Positions 1 through 8,103 of a stretch of 30,090 nt of DNA are shown piece by piece. Under the pieces are notes generated by a model. It searched no databases and had not been told where the DNA came from. It saw only the letters and a list, made by a program, of their open reading frames with translations. Position 1 is the first letter of the stretch. The number at the start of each line of letters is the position of its first letter. The stretch covers positions 1-30,090 of the forward strand of contig CAYVZZ010000015.1 of NCBI GenBank assembly GCA_964456185.1, in the 5' to 3' direction. This stretch comes from CAYVZZ01 sp964456185. Lineage in GTDB: Bacteria; Pseudomonadota; Gammaproteobacteria; Pseudomonadales; Alcanivoracaceae. Made by a program: the position numbers and the translations under genes.

Positions 1-53
1 AGGTGGGTCAATTTTATTGGCCAAAAGTGGGTCAAAGTAGATGGCCATTGACA
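1..53. mobile_element. Terminal end of an IS21-family insertion sequence (rest outside window)
   Basis: Two direct repeats with a 24-bp period are visible: GTGGGTCAA at 3-11 and 27-35, and TGGCCA at 18-23 and 42-47. The stretch ends in CATTGACA at 53, so the opposite strand begins TGTCAATGG. Tandem motifs next to a TG...CA tip, with GACCCAC repeats, are known from IS21-family termini. No transposase (istA/istB) sequence is present, so only the tip is in the window. Insertion sequences often break assemblies, which may explain why the window starts here. The family assignment is from recall of motif style, not from a search. Confidence 0.6.
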
Positions 54-253
54 CCAGTTGCTGGAGAGGATGAATACGCGGTTATTGCGCAATGATTGTA
101 ATGATTATTACAGTAGCAAAGCCTACATTAATGTTCTGAACATGACCGCTCAATCGCGGCAACCGCTTTTTTCAAGCGGTCGCCTCTTCCAATGCCAGTG
201 CCATCTTTAGTGAAGGAGGGAGAAGCATAAAAGCCCCATGAGTGAATGAATAG

Positions 254-539
254 TTAAAGGGTATGAATGCCTAACGATTTAAGGTAGTTAAATGTTTTAT
301 CGTAATAAGCTGGGTGGCGAGTGGGGTCTTTAAGGTCGCCTTCTGGAATGACAATAGCCATGCCTTGGCGCGCACGGGTCAGTAGTACACGGTAGGCATT
401 GAGCTGATAACGTTGGCGGGCGGCTTTGTGGATGTGTTGCCATTTGTTGCCTCGGAACTGGTGATGGCTCCAACCGTTATTATCATTGCGCCGAAAGTCA
501 GCATCCCAGGCGATACAGCCCCAATCGACTTCAAGCCCT
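254..539 (-). pseudogene. C-terminal fragment of a host DUF2075-type DNA/RNA helicase, truncated near the prophage junction
   Basis: Reading minus from about 539 to the TAA at 254-256 gives a fragment of about 94 residues. It starts GLEVDWGCIAWDADF, contains NAYRVLLTRARQGM and ends KSLGIHTL. The NAYRVLLTRARQG box is the conserved C-terminal motif of DUF2075 proteins, which resembles motif VI of superfamily I helicases. Family members continue upstream with a long ATPase domain and normally read QGLEhDW. Here the frame meets a TAG immediately before the Q codon at 542-544, and the residues further upstream do not look like the family. The host gene therefore appears cut at about 540, where the prophage begins. 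The rest should lie beyond the far prophage end. Confidence 0.7.
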
Positions 540-642
540 TGCTAATGCCGCGCGCGATAATTGCGCCGGTTTTGTGAGATAAATTGCCACCCGATATTGT
601 TTCAGCACTCGCAAAAGTATTTCACATTAGCCTCATTCCTAC
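540..642. other. Putative left prophage end with transposase-site-like repeats
   Basis: Mu-like genomes start with 5'-TG and carry repeated transposase binding sites of about 22 bp. At 540-541 a TG sits exactly where homology to the host helicase stops. Inside it, GATAATTGC at 556-564 and GATAAATTGC at 578-587 are near-copies spaced 22 bp apart. A second pair, TTTCA at 600-604 and 620-624, is spaced 20 bp. A rival end is the TG at 598-599. No coding sequence is supported between 540 and the tail-fibre stop at 643. The target-site duplication cannot be checked because the other end is outside the window. Confidence 0.45.
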
Positions 643-1530
643 TTAGCCCACATGATCCGCCCACACGATCCATCGCCATGCGACATTTACGGGACGGTTC
701 TCTACTGACGTGGGAACAACTTTAGAAGCGTCAAAATATAGATTTTCAGCCCTTCTGCCGCTGCCATCCGTATCGCTGCTCCAAGCATTGTAAGTTGACG
801 ATATGGCGCCGCTGGTCGATGTCACGTCCCCGCCACCGGTGCGTGGAATGGGCGAATACGAGCCTTTAATGTTCCTGATCGCATCCCCTTGCTGTCGGCC
901 AATCGCTCCCGAATTTCCCCCGTATCCCCGTGTGAAGAGTCCCCGCATATCCGGTACTCTGAAAGTGTTGACGCCATCGCCTTCGGTGAAGCTGCCAGGA
1001 TAAAAACCTCGGGCGACATCAGGCACTATCGCAAGGTTCTGTTTAATCCAGTTCCAGAGGATTGGGAAATTGGCGCGGTGGTAGAGACCCGCTCCATAAC
1101 CCAAACCATGCGATTTGATACTGTGATCGAGCGCGATCGCATTTGGAGGAATGATCGTGTAAGGCCCTTGCTCAATCATACCAATTGGGCGGATGGTTTG
1201 TGCTGCGAATTGGGCAGTGTTAGCGGCATAAGTTTTTGCAGCCTGCTCCGCGGCCGCTGCAGCTGAACCGGCTGCGAATTGTGCGATGTTATTTATGCAT
1301 TTGACTATTTGGTCGTATTGGTTTTTTTGGGGAGTTTCGGTGCTATAAGTATCGGTTTGCGCATCGTAGGCAGCGTGTGGGTCGCTCAAAATATTGAGCA
1401 GCTCGCGTTGAATCTGATTTGGCCAAAAGCTGCGCAGGATGGTGCGTGCAAGCTGCGCTTGCGGATCGCCGTCGGTGAATTCGCCATCCGTTGTTGCGGT
1501 GGGTTCAATCGCTTGAGTGTAGGGATACAT
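643..1530 (-). CDS. Tail fibre / tail collar domain protein (distal receptor-binding candidate)
   Basis: This 295-residue protein is the last gene of the late operon. Residues 1-95 are variable; about 80-105 are Ala-rich and probably helical. Residues from about 120 carry a phage tail-collar type fold: IPPNAIALD, then FRVPDMRGLFTRGYGG and GRQQGDAIRNIKG, ending NVAWRWIVWADHVG. The FRVPDLRG-F-RG and GxxQGDA boxes are typical of collar-type fibre tips that bind host receptors. A strong ribosome site (AAGGAG, 6 nt before the ATG) fixes the start. It abuts the putative prophage end, as fibre genes do in BcepMu-like phages. The role in adsorption is inferred from domain and position. Confidence 0.8.
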   Translation of the reverse strand: MYPYTQAIEPTATTDGEFTDGDPQAQLARTILRSFWPNQIQRELLNILSDPHAAYDAQTDTYSTETPQKNQYDQIVKCINNIAQFAAGSAAAAAEQAAKTYAANTAQFAAQTIRPIGMIEQGPYTIIPPNAIALDHSIKSHGLGYGAGLYHRANFPILWNWIKQNLAIVPDVARGFYPGSFTEGDGVNTFRVPDMRGLFTRGYGGNSGAIGRQQGDAIRNIKGSYSPIPRTGGGDVTSTSGAISSTYNAWSSDTDGSGRRAENLYFDASKVVPTSVENRPVNVAWRWIVWADHVG

Positions 1531-1533
1531 GAC

Positions 1534-1983
1534 TTACTCCTTTGAGTGCAAGGTGTTCCAGTTGTTTATAAATTCGTCCAAGAGCGTGGCTTGCCAGCTT
1601 TTAATAAAGGGCTCGATTAACATTTGACCGAAACAGCTAACGGCGGGCAACTTGGGGATAGTGATGTTGATGGTGGCATTAATTTGTGTGTTGCCGTCGG
1701 CGGCCGGTGTGGCTTTCCCCGATAGGCAAACCACGCTTTTAGCGCAGGTTTTGGGATGCCACTTAATTTCGCCTGCGCTTGTCTCGATGACTACCCAGCC
1801 GATTGCGGGAAGGGTGACAAAAGGCGTCCACCGGATAGGGTGCGTTGTGATGCGGCACGAGCCGTCAGCGTGATTATCACACTGCGCGACACGCGGAATA
1901 CAGGCGCGAATATCATCGGCGTGTGCATGCAGCTCATTAAACGTTATCGGTAGCGTTTGGCGGTGGGTGTAGTTGAATTTATA
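1534..1983 (-). CDS. Hypothetical late protein in the tail fibre cluster
   Basis: I do not recognise this family. The frame is open from 2001 (GTG) to a stop at 1534-1536. A TTG at 1983 is preceded by GAGG at a 6-nt spacing, whereas the GTG has no clear ribosome site, so I prefer the TTG, giving about 149 residues. The N-terminus reads YKFNYTHRQTLPITF. Several cysteines are scattered through the protein, and there is no signal peptide or membrane segment. It overlaps the end of the upstream gene by a few bases and lies 3 bp before the collar-fibre gene. That position suggests a fibre-associated or fibre-assembly protein, but no function is shown by the sequence. Confidence 0.55.
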   Translation of the reverse strand, partial: YKFNYTHRQTLPITFNELHAHADDIRACIPRVAQCDNHADGSCRITTHPIRWTPFVTLPAIGWVVIETSAGEIKWHPKTCAKSVVCLSGKATPAADGNTQINATINITIPKLPAVSCFGQMLIEPFIKSWQATLLDEFINNWNTLHSKE

Positions 1984-2767
1984 CAAAGGGCACCTCGACA
2001 CTTTGCTGCATGACTGACGTGATTTTCATCACGTCAGTCGACGATGCGTGGTAAGGCAAAATAAGCAGTTGCTGACAAACAAAGCAGACGGAACCAAGAA
2101 CTCCCATGACACCCGTGGTAATTGTTGCCGGATCTACGCTATCACCAAATAAATTCGGCTTTTTCAAGCCGTCAACAAACGTCGATTTAACACCGTGAGT
2201 CTGCGTTTGAATCATAACGCGCAGCGCCGCTTCTTTAGCCCATGTCGGCAGGGTTATACCCGTTACCCCCGTTTTGAGAAGCGGTCCGGCACTTACAACA
2301 GCCGCGATTGTTAGCGCAGTGTTGGTGTTTAAGCCAATCTGCTCGAACCCCACGAGATTAAATGGGTTCATCAGGTCACCTAGATTAGGGTTGTTCAATT
2401 GAGCTAAGTCCATGCCACTAGGTAGTGGCGTAGAAAGCACAGGCGACTGTGGCCAACGCCGACCATGATAGGCTAAATCGCGGCTGAGAACGGTTGTGTT
2501 TAGCGGGTCTGTTAGGTTTATCACAGTCGGGTCAAAATAAAACTCACCCAGCAAACCGCCCGCCCACAAATTGGGCAGTCGATCGACTACTTCACCCACT
2601 TGTGCGGGCGAGCCCTGCGCATTAAAAGACCCGCCAGGCAGCCCACAGTGCCAGTAGCCACCCCATTCGCTGCCTGTCAGCAACGCGCCGACCTGCGAAA
2701 GATATGGCCGCCAGTCTTTCGACCGGTGGCCAGATTGTAATAATGCCGCCCGCGTAGCGTTAAACAT
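1979..2767 (-). CDS. Hypothetical late protein in the tail fibre cluster
   Basis: A 262-residue protein I do not recognise. It starts at an ATG that shares one base with the stop of the preceding gene (TAATG), so it is translationally coupled. The N-terminal half is rich in Gly, Trp and Tyr (for example EWGGYWHCGLPGGSF). The middle holds a mildly hydrophobic stretch around TALTIAAVVSAGPLL, and the C-terminal part has VMGVLGSVCFVCQQLLIL, which could be membrane-interacting or a buried helix. It is placed between fibre genes, so a distal tail role is likely by position. A strong hairpin lies inside the 3' end of the gene at 2012-2039. Confidence 0.55.
   Translation of the reverse strand: MFNATRAALLQSGHRSKDWRPYLSQVGALLTGSEWGGYWHCGLPGGSFNAQGSPAQVGEVVDRLPNLWAGGLLGEFYFDPTVINLTDPLNTTVLSRDLAYHGRRWPQSPVLSTPLPSGMDLAQLNNPNLGDLMNPFNLVGFEQIGLNTNTALTIAAVVSAGPLLKTGVTGITLPTWAKEAALRVMIQTQTHGVKSTFVDGLKKPNLFGDSVDPATITTGVMGVLGSVCFVCQQLLILPYHASSTDVMKITSVMQQSVEVPFV
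2012..2039 (-). repeat. Perfect 12-bp inverted repeat with a GAAA tetraloop inside a coding region
   Basis: Arms GACTGACGTGAT (2012-2023) and ATCACGTCAGTC (2028-2039) are perfectly complementary around a 4-nt loop. In the minus-strand mRNA the loop reads GAAA, a stabilising GNRA tetraloop. No U-run follows on the minus strand, so it does not look like an intrinsic terminator. It sits about 30 nt upstream of the preferred start of the next gene and could affect coupling or mRNA decay. Confidence 0.6.
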
Positions 2768-3561
2768 TAGCTGCCCGCCATCAAACCCGCCGCAACCAGC
2801 GTATCTCGCAAGGCGTTAACACTGGTTGCAAGTGTTGCCAAGGAGGCGGCGTCGGCATTGGCTACGTGTGCCGCCACAGGCAAATCAGCTGGCTGAACGG
2901 CGGAGTCGGCTTTTGCACCTTGCGCGGCCGTAGCAAAGTAACTAATGGCTTTTTTGGAGGCGGTGCCCAGTGTCGGCAGGGAATCTAGATCGTTGTAGTC
3001 GTTACTGGTCGCCACGGCCGCCGGAGTTTGGCCATTGATTTTGACGACAGATGGCTCGGGAAAGGTGCCGTCCAGATCGCCACCAGCGGCACCACTAGGT
3101 GGCAATGCTGTCGGGATAGTCGCGGCGGGCACCATAAAAAATTGTGCCACCGGCGTTGCGCCAGACGTGTCGTCGGGAACTCTCGAAACCAATGAGAGCC
3201 CGGGAGGAAATGTTGCGCTCGTTGGCTGGGCATTAGCAGGTAAGGCCGCTGAAATGTCGGTGGTCGTCGCATTAACGACCCAGCCCCACCACCATTCAAA
3301 GACGCCGGTTGCATCAATCGTGATACTGGGATCACTCACCGCGATTATTTCGCCGCGTCGACCAAGTGGCGTAACGGTGTTGTTGGTTGGTGTGTTATCT
3401 AATCCTTGACCATCGAGGCGGCCAGATGCGGCAAAACACTCGAGAATATTCTGCAGTGTCCAGCCGCGCGGTTTCATCGCGCCATTTTGCGCATAGATGC
3501 TGTCAGCCAGCTCGGCGACATCGTTGATTGGTTGTTGGTCGATAATTGTCTGTAGATCCAT
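2767..3561 (-). CDS. Phage tail fibre-type protein
   Basis: A 264-residue protein with a ribosome site (GGAG, 7 nt spacer) before its ATG. It has a Pro/Ala/Thr-rich, low-complexity composition. A segment around residues 135-170 ends GAAGGDLDGTFPEPSVVKI, resembling the GDLxGxYPxPxV units found in phage fibres and collagen-like virion proteins. Near the C-terminus is ATAAQGAKADSAVQPADL, a short motif recurrent in tail fibre proteins that also appears in altered form in the upstream gene. It ends with a helical Ala/Leu-rich tail that may trimerise. Together with its neighbours it probably builds the side fibre. Confidence 0.65.
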   Translation of the reverse strand: MDLQTIIDQQPINDVAELADSIYAQNGAMKPRGWTLQNILECFAASGRLDGQGLDNTPTNNTVTPLGRRGEIIAVSDPSITIDATGVFEWWWGWVVNATTTDISAALPANAQPTSATFPPGLSLVSRVPDDTSGATPVAQFFMVPAATIPTALPPSGAAGGDLDGTFPEPSVVKINGQTPAAVATSNDYNDLDSLPTLGTASKKAISYFATAAQGAKADSAVQPADLPVAAHVANADAASLATLATSVNALRDTLVAAGLMAGS

Positions 3562-3573
3562 GATGAGACTCCG

Positions 3574-4200
3574 TTACCAGGTGATTTCAAATGTGTCGCC
3601 ATCGGGCAGGTTAAGCGGGTCGCCCGATGGCAGTTGGAAGTCGGCACGGCGCTCAGTCATTGCGCCCGCCAGCCAAAATTCGTCGTTTGGCAGCGATGCC
3701 ATGATGTCCGAGTCCAGCGTCAAGAGCGTTGCACCCGAGCCTTTCTTGGTGAGCGTGTTGTGGTTGTCATCAGCCAACACCGCACCATCAATGCGTACGC
3801 GACCCGCTCCAGCCTGGATGATTGTTACCTGCCAACCATCTGACACATCACCGCGAGCAGGTGCGGTAATAACGAGTTGGCTGGGCGATTTGCAGAACAA
3901 GATAGCCCCGTGATGACTCGCGGTGAGTTGGGTGTTTGTGGTTACACTGACTTGCGCGGCAATTAGATCACCGGGCTGTAATGCAGAATCGGCATGCTCG
4001 CCTTGTGTAGCTGTTGCAAAGTCTTCCGCGTCTTTCTTGGCTGCAGAACCCAAGTCGTCAAGCGCTTGCTGATGCTTAACGGATTCATCCCGCAAGGCTT
4101 TTAACAACGCATTAACCAGTCGGCGATTCGGCCGTTCACTGTTGGGGGTGGCACTCCCCCTGTTGGGCACTGCTAAATCAATGTCTTCGTTTTTAATCAT
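3574..4200 (-). CDS. Tail fibre-associated protein
   Basis: A protein of about 208 residues. I chose the ATG at 4200 over the GTG at 4209 because GGAG lies 8 nt before it and the start overlaps the end of the gp48-like gene by 8 nt. Around residues 50-85 it carries AEDFATATQGEHADSALQPGDL, a relative of the ATAAQGAKADSAVQP motif in the next gene. The C-terminal half is beta-rich (GWQVTIIQAGAGRVRIDGAV), resembling fibre or carbohydrate-binding beta modules. Position directly after the gp48-like gene, where Mu-like phages place fibre genes, supports the call. Exact role unknown. Confidence 0.6.
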   Translation of the reverse strand: MIKNEDIDLAVPNRGSATPNSERPNRRLVNALLKALRDESVKHQQALDDLGSAAKKDAEDFATATQGEHADSALQPGDLIAAQVSVTTNTQLTASHHGAILFCKSPSQLVITAPARGDVSDGWQVTIIQAGAGRVRIDGAVLADDNHNTLTKKGSGATLLTLDSDIMASLPNDEFWLAGAMTERRADFQLPSGDPLNLPDGDTFEITW

Positions 4201-4816
4201 GTCCACCACTCCATGCGATATTGTCTACCCAGCTCATACCACCAACCCATAGCACCACCCCCTCCGGTGGTTGGCCGTTATAGCCAAACATCACCACAGT
4301 ATGTGCCGGCATAAGCTGATGAATGACACACTCAATGAGAGCGCGGATATCGTCGGGTACATCACCCGGCACATTAACTTGCCACACATTGGCCCACTCA
4401 TTGCCGCCTACGCCATCCCCCATGCCCGACACACCCATTTCAAATGGGTCGAAAGTCTCAATGCCTATCGAATAGCCCAGTTTTGCGATCACATCGATGT
4501 AATAACGTTTGCTCTGACCACCTATGCTGGCGAGCTTGGCGTGAATGCGAGCGCGGCGAATCGCGGGATCCGTCGGCGATGGCGCACAAGGGTCGGGCAG
4601 CCCAAGTGCATCTTCCCATTCACCCAGCATTTCAATTGCCAAATCACCCACTGTGATCTCTTCAACCAATTGCTGAGCATTATCATCAACCCGCTGTAGC
4701 TCAGCCGATAGCGCAGCCAACAACTTGACCCAGTTACTATCAGGCTGTGTTGGCAACGCCCGACCTGGCGGCTGCAGTGCAATTAGCTGATCGACGTATT
4801 GACGACCCTCGCTCAT
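4193..4816 (-). CDS. Mu gp48-like tail protein (DUF2313 family)
   Basis: A 207-residue protein that follows the baseplate J gene with a 4-nt overlap, the standard place of Mu gp48. The N-terminal part, QLIALQPPGRALPTQ, and the segment VEEITVGDLAIEMLGEWEDALGLPDPC match the pattern of DUF2313 proteins, in which a short helical domain precedes a conserved hydrolase-like fold of unknown activity. These proteins sit at the baseplate and are thought to link it to fibres. The C-terminus carries a Trp-rich tail. Identification rests on order and motif recall. Confidence 0.8.
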   Translation of the reverse strand: MSEGRQYVDQLIALQPPGRALPTQPDSNWVKLLAALSAELQRVDDNAQQLVEEITVGDLAIEMLGEWEDALGLPDPCAPSPTDPAIRRARIHAKLASIGGQSKRYYIDVIAKLGYSIGIETFDPFEMGVSGMGDGVGGNEWANVWQVNVPGDVPDDIRALIECVIHQLMPAHTVVMFGYNGQPPEGVVLWVGGMSWVDNIAWSGGHD

Positions 4817-5874
4817 GGCATCACCATGAAAGTCACCGTTCCCAGCAACAAAATCTCACCAGTGACGGGCGTCAAGTCAGTTTGACTGACTCCCACCAGT
4901 CGGTGATCGTATTCACCGACTGATCCACTAATTGCTTGATCAACATGAGACATGGGAATTGCTTCGCCAGGTGCTGCTTCCCGTTGAAATAAATCTTTCA
5001 GCGCGTGTAGCACGGCTTGCTGCACATCAGCATTATTGGGTGTGAGTTGAACGGTTAGATCGATGGTTTTAGGAAGTGGCCCAAACACATAAAGACGGGC
5101 AGCGACGGGCGCACGTTGCCTAATGTAATTATCAGTCACTGAAATCGTTGTATTACTGGGTATGCCGTTACTGCTGTCAGGGGCGTCATAGGTCATCAAA
5201 TACACCGTCACACTACCGGGCGTTGGTGTGGCACGCTTCACCCACACATTGGTAATAGATGGATGACTGGCACGCGCCCAGCGTTTGTAATCGTTGACCG
5301 ATCCGCCCTGTGGCGGTTGTTGAATGCGCTGCAACAAGCGTTGTGACCAGGCATCCACTGACTCTTTATCCGCACCACCCGAAATACCCGCTGTATTCAC
5401 AACTGCTTGGCCGTCCACCCCCGCAACAGGTGAAACAAAACTCAACTTAATACCAGCGACCAAATTGGTTTTCGCACCCGTTGTCACAGAAGTCACGGCA
5501 CCACTACCCGGTACAATGACATCGGTATCCACCTGGTATTGCACACCATTAGGTGCTTGCAACAAAGTGCCTGCCGTCACGGTACCGTTGCCCGTAAAAT
5601 CCACATCACCGGCTGACGTTGTGGCCGTCAGTCGATTCACACCATAAATTGTCGCCCAGCGCGCCAACATGTCGGCATCTTTCGTGTCGGGCAGCAAGTT
5701 AATGGAAAGCCATTTCAGCGCGCCATACAGTTCATGAACACTACCGGCTTCTACCCGTGCCAGCACGCCCGACAACGATGAGGCAAGCGCAGGTTGTGTG
5801 CCCGGGAAGCGCGTTTGGATATCCGTTTGAATGCGCCGAATCAAATCAGCTAATTGGGGGCGATGAAAGCTCAT
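4813..5874 (-). CDS. Baseplate J-like protein (Mu gp47)
   Basis: A 353-residue baseplate wedge protein. The N-terminus (FHRPQLADLIRRIQTDIQTRF) and the middle region (GGADKESVDAWSQRLLQRIQQPPQGGSVNDYKRWA) match the characteristic J-like pattern, including the GGxDxES and RWA boxes. Length fits Mu gp47 and P2 gpJ relatives. It overlaps neighbours by 4 nt at each end. It should form the wedge around the spike and central hub during contractile tail assembly. No truncation or frameshift is seen. Confidence 0.9.
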   Translation of the reverse strand: MSFHRPQLADLIRRIQTDIQTRFPGTQPALASSLSGVLARVEAGSVHELYGALKWLSINLLPDTKDADMLARWATIYGVNRLTATTSAGDVDFTGNGTVTAGTLLQAPNGVQYQVDTDVIVPGSGAVTSVTTGAKTNLVAGIKLSFVSPVAGVDGQAVVNTAGISGGADKESVDAWSQRLLQRIQQPPQGGSVNDYKRWARASHPSITNVWVKRATPTPGSVTVYLMTYDAPDSSNGIPSNTTISVTDNYIRQRAPVAARLYVFGPLPKTIDLTVQLTPNNADVQQAVLHALKDLFQREAAPGEAIPMSHVDQAISGSVGEYDHRLVGVSQTDLTPVTGEILLLGTVTFMVMP

Positions 5875-6329
5875 GCCGCAGACTCCAGGCTGTGTTCAAA
5901 CGTTTTCTGATAGCGTCCAGACGGTGCACCATCAACCACCACCTCAAAACGCAACACACCAGCCGCCGCCCAGCTGGTCGTCACGTCAACCAACTCGGCA
6001 ATACCGTCATCAACCAACCATTGCAGTGCGTCTTCCAGGTATTGCTTGCAGCGCGCCAGCACCGTCGGCAGCGTCTTTTCGCGTGACAACAGCCACAATT
6101 TCGAACCCAGATGAAACCCGGATTTAGGCGCATAATCATCCAGCCAGCTGCCACGCCGGTTATTCGTGCCGTCGGGGATCACATCGTCATCGGCAGCCCG
6201 ACGATCCAAAAAGATGCTCAAAATCACCGCCGTTTCCAGGCCATCTTCCGTGGCAAAGTCCACCCCCTGATCCAGCATCGCCAAATCAAACGTCATGGCA
6301 TCGGTCAAGGTCAGTTTCAGATCACTCAT
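5871..6329 (-). CDS. Baseplate protein of the Mu gp46 family
   Basis: A 152-residue protein of the GP46 family, equivalent to gpW/gp25-like baseplate components. It has the family layout: a short N-terminal LTLTDAMTFDLAM segment, the conserved ETAVILSIFLDRRAADDD stretch, and RRGSWLDDYAP. The GSKLWLLSREKTL helix is also characteristic. It sits between the spike (gp45) and J (gp47) genes with 4-nt overlaps, as in Mu. It joins the wedge to the tail sheath and tube. Confidence 0.88.
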   Translation of the reverse strand: MSDLKLTLTDAMTFDLAMLDQGVDFATEDGLETAVILSIFLDRRAADDDVIPDGTNNRRGSWLDDYAPKSGFHLGSKLWLLSREKTLPTVLARCKQYLEDALQWLVDDGIAELVDVTTSWAAAGVLRFEVVVDGAPSGRYQKTFEHSLESAA

Positions 6330-7057
6330 TGTGGCCCTCCCGTTTTCATCGGTGTGCCGTCGTCTGTATAAGGGTGTTTGTGTTGCTCGAGTTTAATGCC
6401 GTTTACCGCAATGCTCGGCGCTGTTATCCCCAACGCACCGGCAATCAGTCCCATGACACTCAACATGCCGTTAATGCTTACATTGCCATTCAATGTGATG
6501 TTGGGGCTGGTGACGGTTGTCGCAGACGAGGCATTGGCCACCAGGTTGGCTGTCGTGATATTCGCCGATGCGGTGGCTGTGGCATCCAGCGTTTTACTCT
6601 GCGTGGTAATACCCGCTTTGGCATTTACCGTGGCATTGGTGCAATCCGCCACCACCTCAGGCGCGTCCACATGCACCTTTTTCTTACTTTTAATGTGAAT
6701 AGTGTTGCCGCGTTTGAAATGCACCCGATCTCCTTCATCGGTGTAAACACACACCTCACCTTGCGTTAAATCAGTCGGCCGGTAGCGCCTGTCAGCTGCC
6801 ACCAACACAATGACATCTTCACGCTTTCCCTCCATCTCAGCGGCAATCAATTCCGCGCCTTTTAGTGGCACACCAGTAAAGCCATATGGCTCATAATATT
6901 CCTCACCGTCTAACGGCGTGTCATCAATTGCCGTGCCTTGCATCTGTTGCAACGGTTTTGCCGGTTGTGAAAGCGTCAACAACGCCCGTCGAAGCACTTC
7001 TACCAGCGCTTCCTCTAAAGGAGCAATCAGTTGTCGCCACAAGCCCAGTCGCATCAC
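6326..7057 (-). CDS. Baseplate spike protein (Mu gp45 / gpV-like)
   Basis: A 243-residue puncturing spike. Residues to about 120 form the OB-fold region, with QGTAIDDTPLDGEEYYEPYGFTG-type sequence and an EVCVYTDEGDRVHFKRGN loop. From about residue 130 there is a repetitive Thr/Ala/Asn-rich stretch expected to build the trimeric beta-helix needle. The tip carries QHKHPY, an HxH motif like the metal-binding tip of P2 gpV and Mu gp45. The needle crosses the outer membrane on sheath contraction. It overlaps adjacent genes by 4 nt. Confidence 0.88.
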   Translation of the reverse strand: MMRLGLWRQLIAPLEEALVEVLRRALLTLSQPAKPLQQMQGTAIDDTPLDGEEYYEPYGFTGVPLKGAELIAAEMEGKREDVIVLVAADRRYRPTDLTQGEVCVYTDEGDRVHFKRGNTIHIKSKKKVHVDAPEVVADCTNATVNAKAGITTQSKTLDATATASANITTANLVANASSATTVTSPNITLNGNVSINGMLSVMGLIAGALGITAPSIAVNGIKLEQHKHPYTDDGTPMKTGGPQ

Positions 7058-8103
7058 ATCACTCCGTTTTTCTTTAACAAATCAGGTTGGGCGGTGATAT
7101 CAAACGCCGCAGGCTCCATCACTTTCAGCACGGTGCATCGGCCTTTCTTATCACTGACAAATCCCACTGACGCAATCAGCAGCCAAGCATCACGATTACA
7201 CTCGGCATCAACAACTCTCACTAACCGATTGGGTTGCCACAGCCCATCGGCATGCCGCCAACCTGCCACCGTGTAGGTGGTCACATGACTGTGCCCAGCG
7301 GCCTGATTGCGCAGCACAGTGGCCGCTTTGGTGGCTTCTTCCACGCTCGACATCATGCGTCGTGAAGGCCGGCTTTTTAGCCTTGGCCGAATGCTAGCCA
7401 TAACGGCATCGTGACTAGTGCCGACGATGGAAGTGGATGGATTAGAGCTGCGAAGTTTGCTCTTTTGCGATGTGATTCGATAATCACTAAACCGCGCCCT
7501 TAAATTAAAATCATCGTTAGCTTTTAAAATGTTTTTGCCAAGCTCAAGAGGGGTGCTAACGCGCTCTTGGCTGGCCGACACCACGGCCAGATTACCGTCC
7601 GGCTCACTCACCACACGCGCTCCAATCACGCGCATCAATAAATGCATTAATGACATAGGCGCTTCGCCACGGCGCAAACCGGTCTTATCAACGATATAGC
7701 CCGCTTGCCCCGACCGATCGACTACCTCAATACCAAACGGTTTAGCCATCAGCTGGCAAATTTGCAACACAGAGATGCCACGCCACGTGCTGGGTAAATT
7801 AGGTGGAAAGGAACAATCCACCATGTCTTGAGCTGTGCTTCGGCCACTCACCGTCACTTGACGAGAACTGGCATCATATTGGCGTTGAACACGATCCAGA
7901 TAGCCGGTGCTAATTAACTCATCGCCCAAATAAAGTTTAAACGGTGCGCCATTCGGCACACGAACGCGATGGCCTGCCCACTGATCGGACACCGACACAT
8001 CCAGCCCATGCAGTGCTTCATCAAGTGAACGATGAATGCTCACATGTTCCCAGCCGGTGTATTCCCAGCCGTCAATAATCAAACGCACAGGGTCATCAAT
8101 CAT
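7054..8103 (-). CDS. Baseplate hub protein, gpD/gpP-like (Mu gp44)
   Basis: The frame is open back to 8196, but the ATG at 8103 has GGAGG six bases upstream and overlaps the preceding stop by 8 nt, giving about 349 residues. It begins MIDDPVRLIIDGWEYTGWEHVSIHRSLDE and continues with a DLxVS-type first domain. A SGRSTAQDMVDCSFP box, conserved in Mu gp44-like hub proteins, follows. The C-terminal third contains TTYTVAGWRHADGLWQPNRLVRV. These late control D relatives form the trimeric hub between the tail tube and spike. Confidence 0.88.
   Translation of the reverse strand: MIDDPVRLIIDGWEYTGWEHVSIHRSLDEALHGLDVSVSDQWAGHRVRVPNGAPFKLYLGDELISTGYLDRVQRQYDASSRQVTVSGRSTAQDMVDCSFPPNLPSTWRGISVLQICQLMAKPFGIEVVDRSGQAGYIVDKTGLRRGEAPMSLMHLLMRVIGARVVSEPDGNLAVVSASQERVSTPLELGKNILKANDDFNLRARFSDYRITSQKSKLRSSNPSTSIVGTSHDAVMASIRPRLKSRPSRRMMSSVEEATKAATVLRNQAAGHSHVTTYTVAGWRHADGLWQPNRLVRVVDAECNRDAWLLIASVGFVSDKKGRCTVLKVMEPAAFDITAQPDLLKKNGVM

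Noticed and set aside
162..180. Hairpin ACCGCTT/AAGCGGT as terminator of the helicase fragment
   Set aside because: The stem is only 7 bp and no T-run follows on either strand after it.
598..640. TG at 598 as the definite prophage end
   Set aside because: Host helicase homology already fails at about 540, so 540 is the better candidate. The 598 site is kept as an alternative.
889..1266. Plus-strand 125-codon frame in the tail fibre gene
   Set aside because: It is antisense to the collar-domain protein and shows no ribosome site or recognisable sequence.
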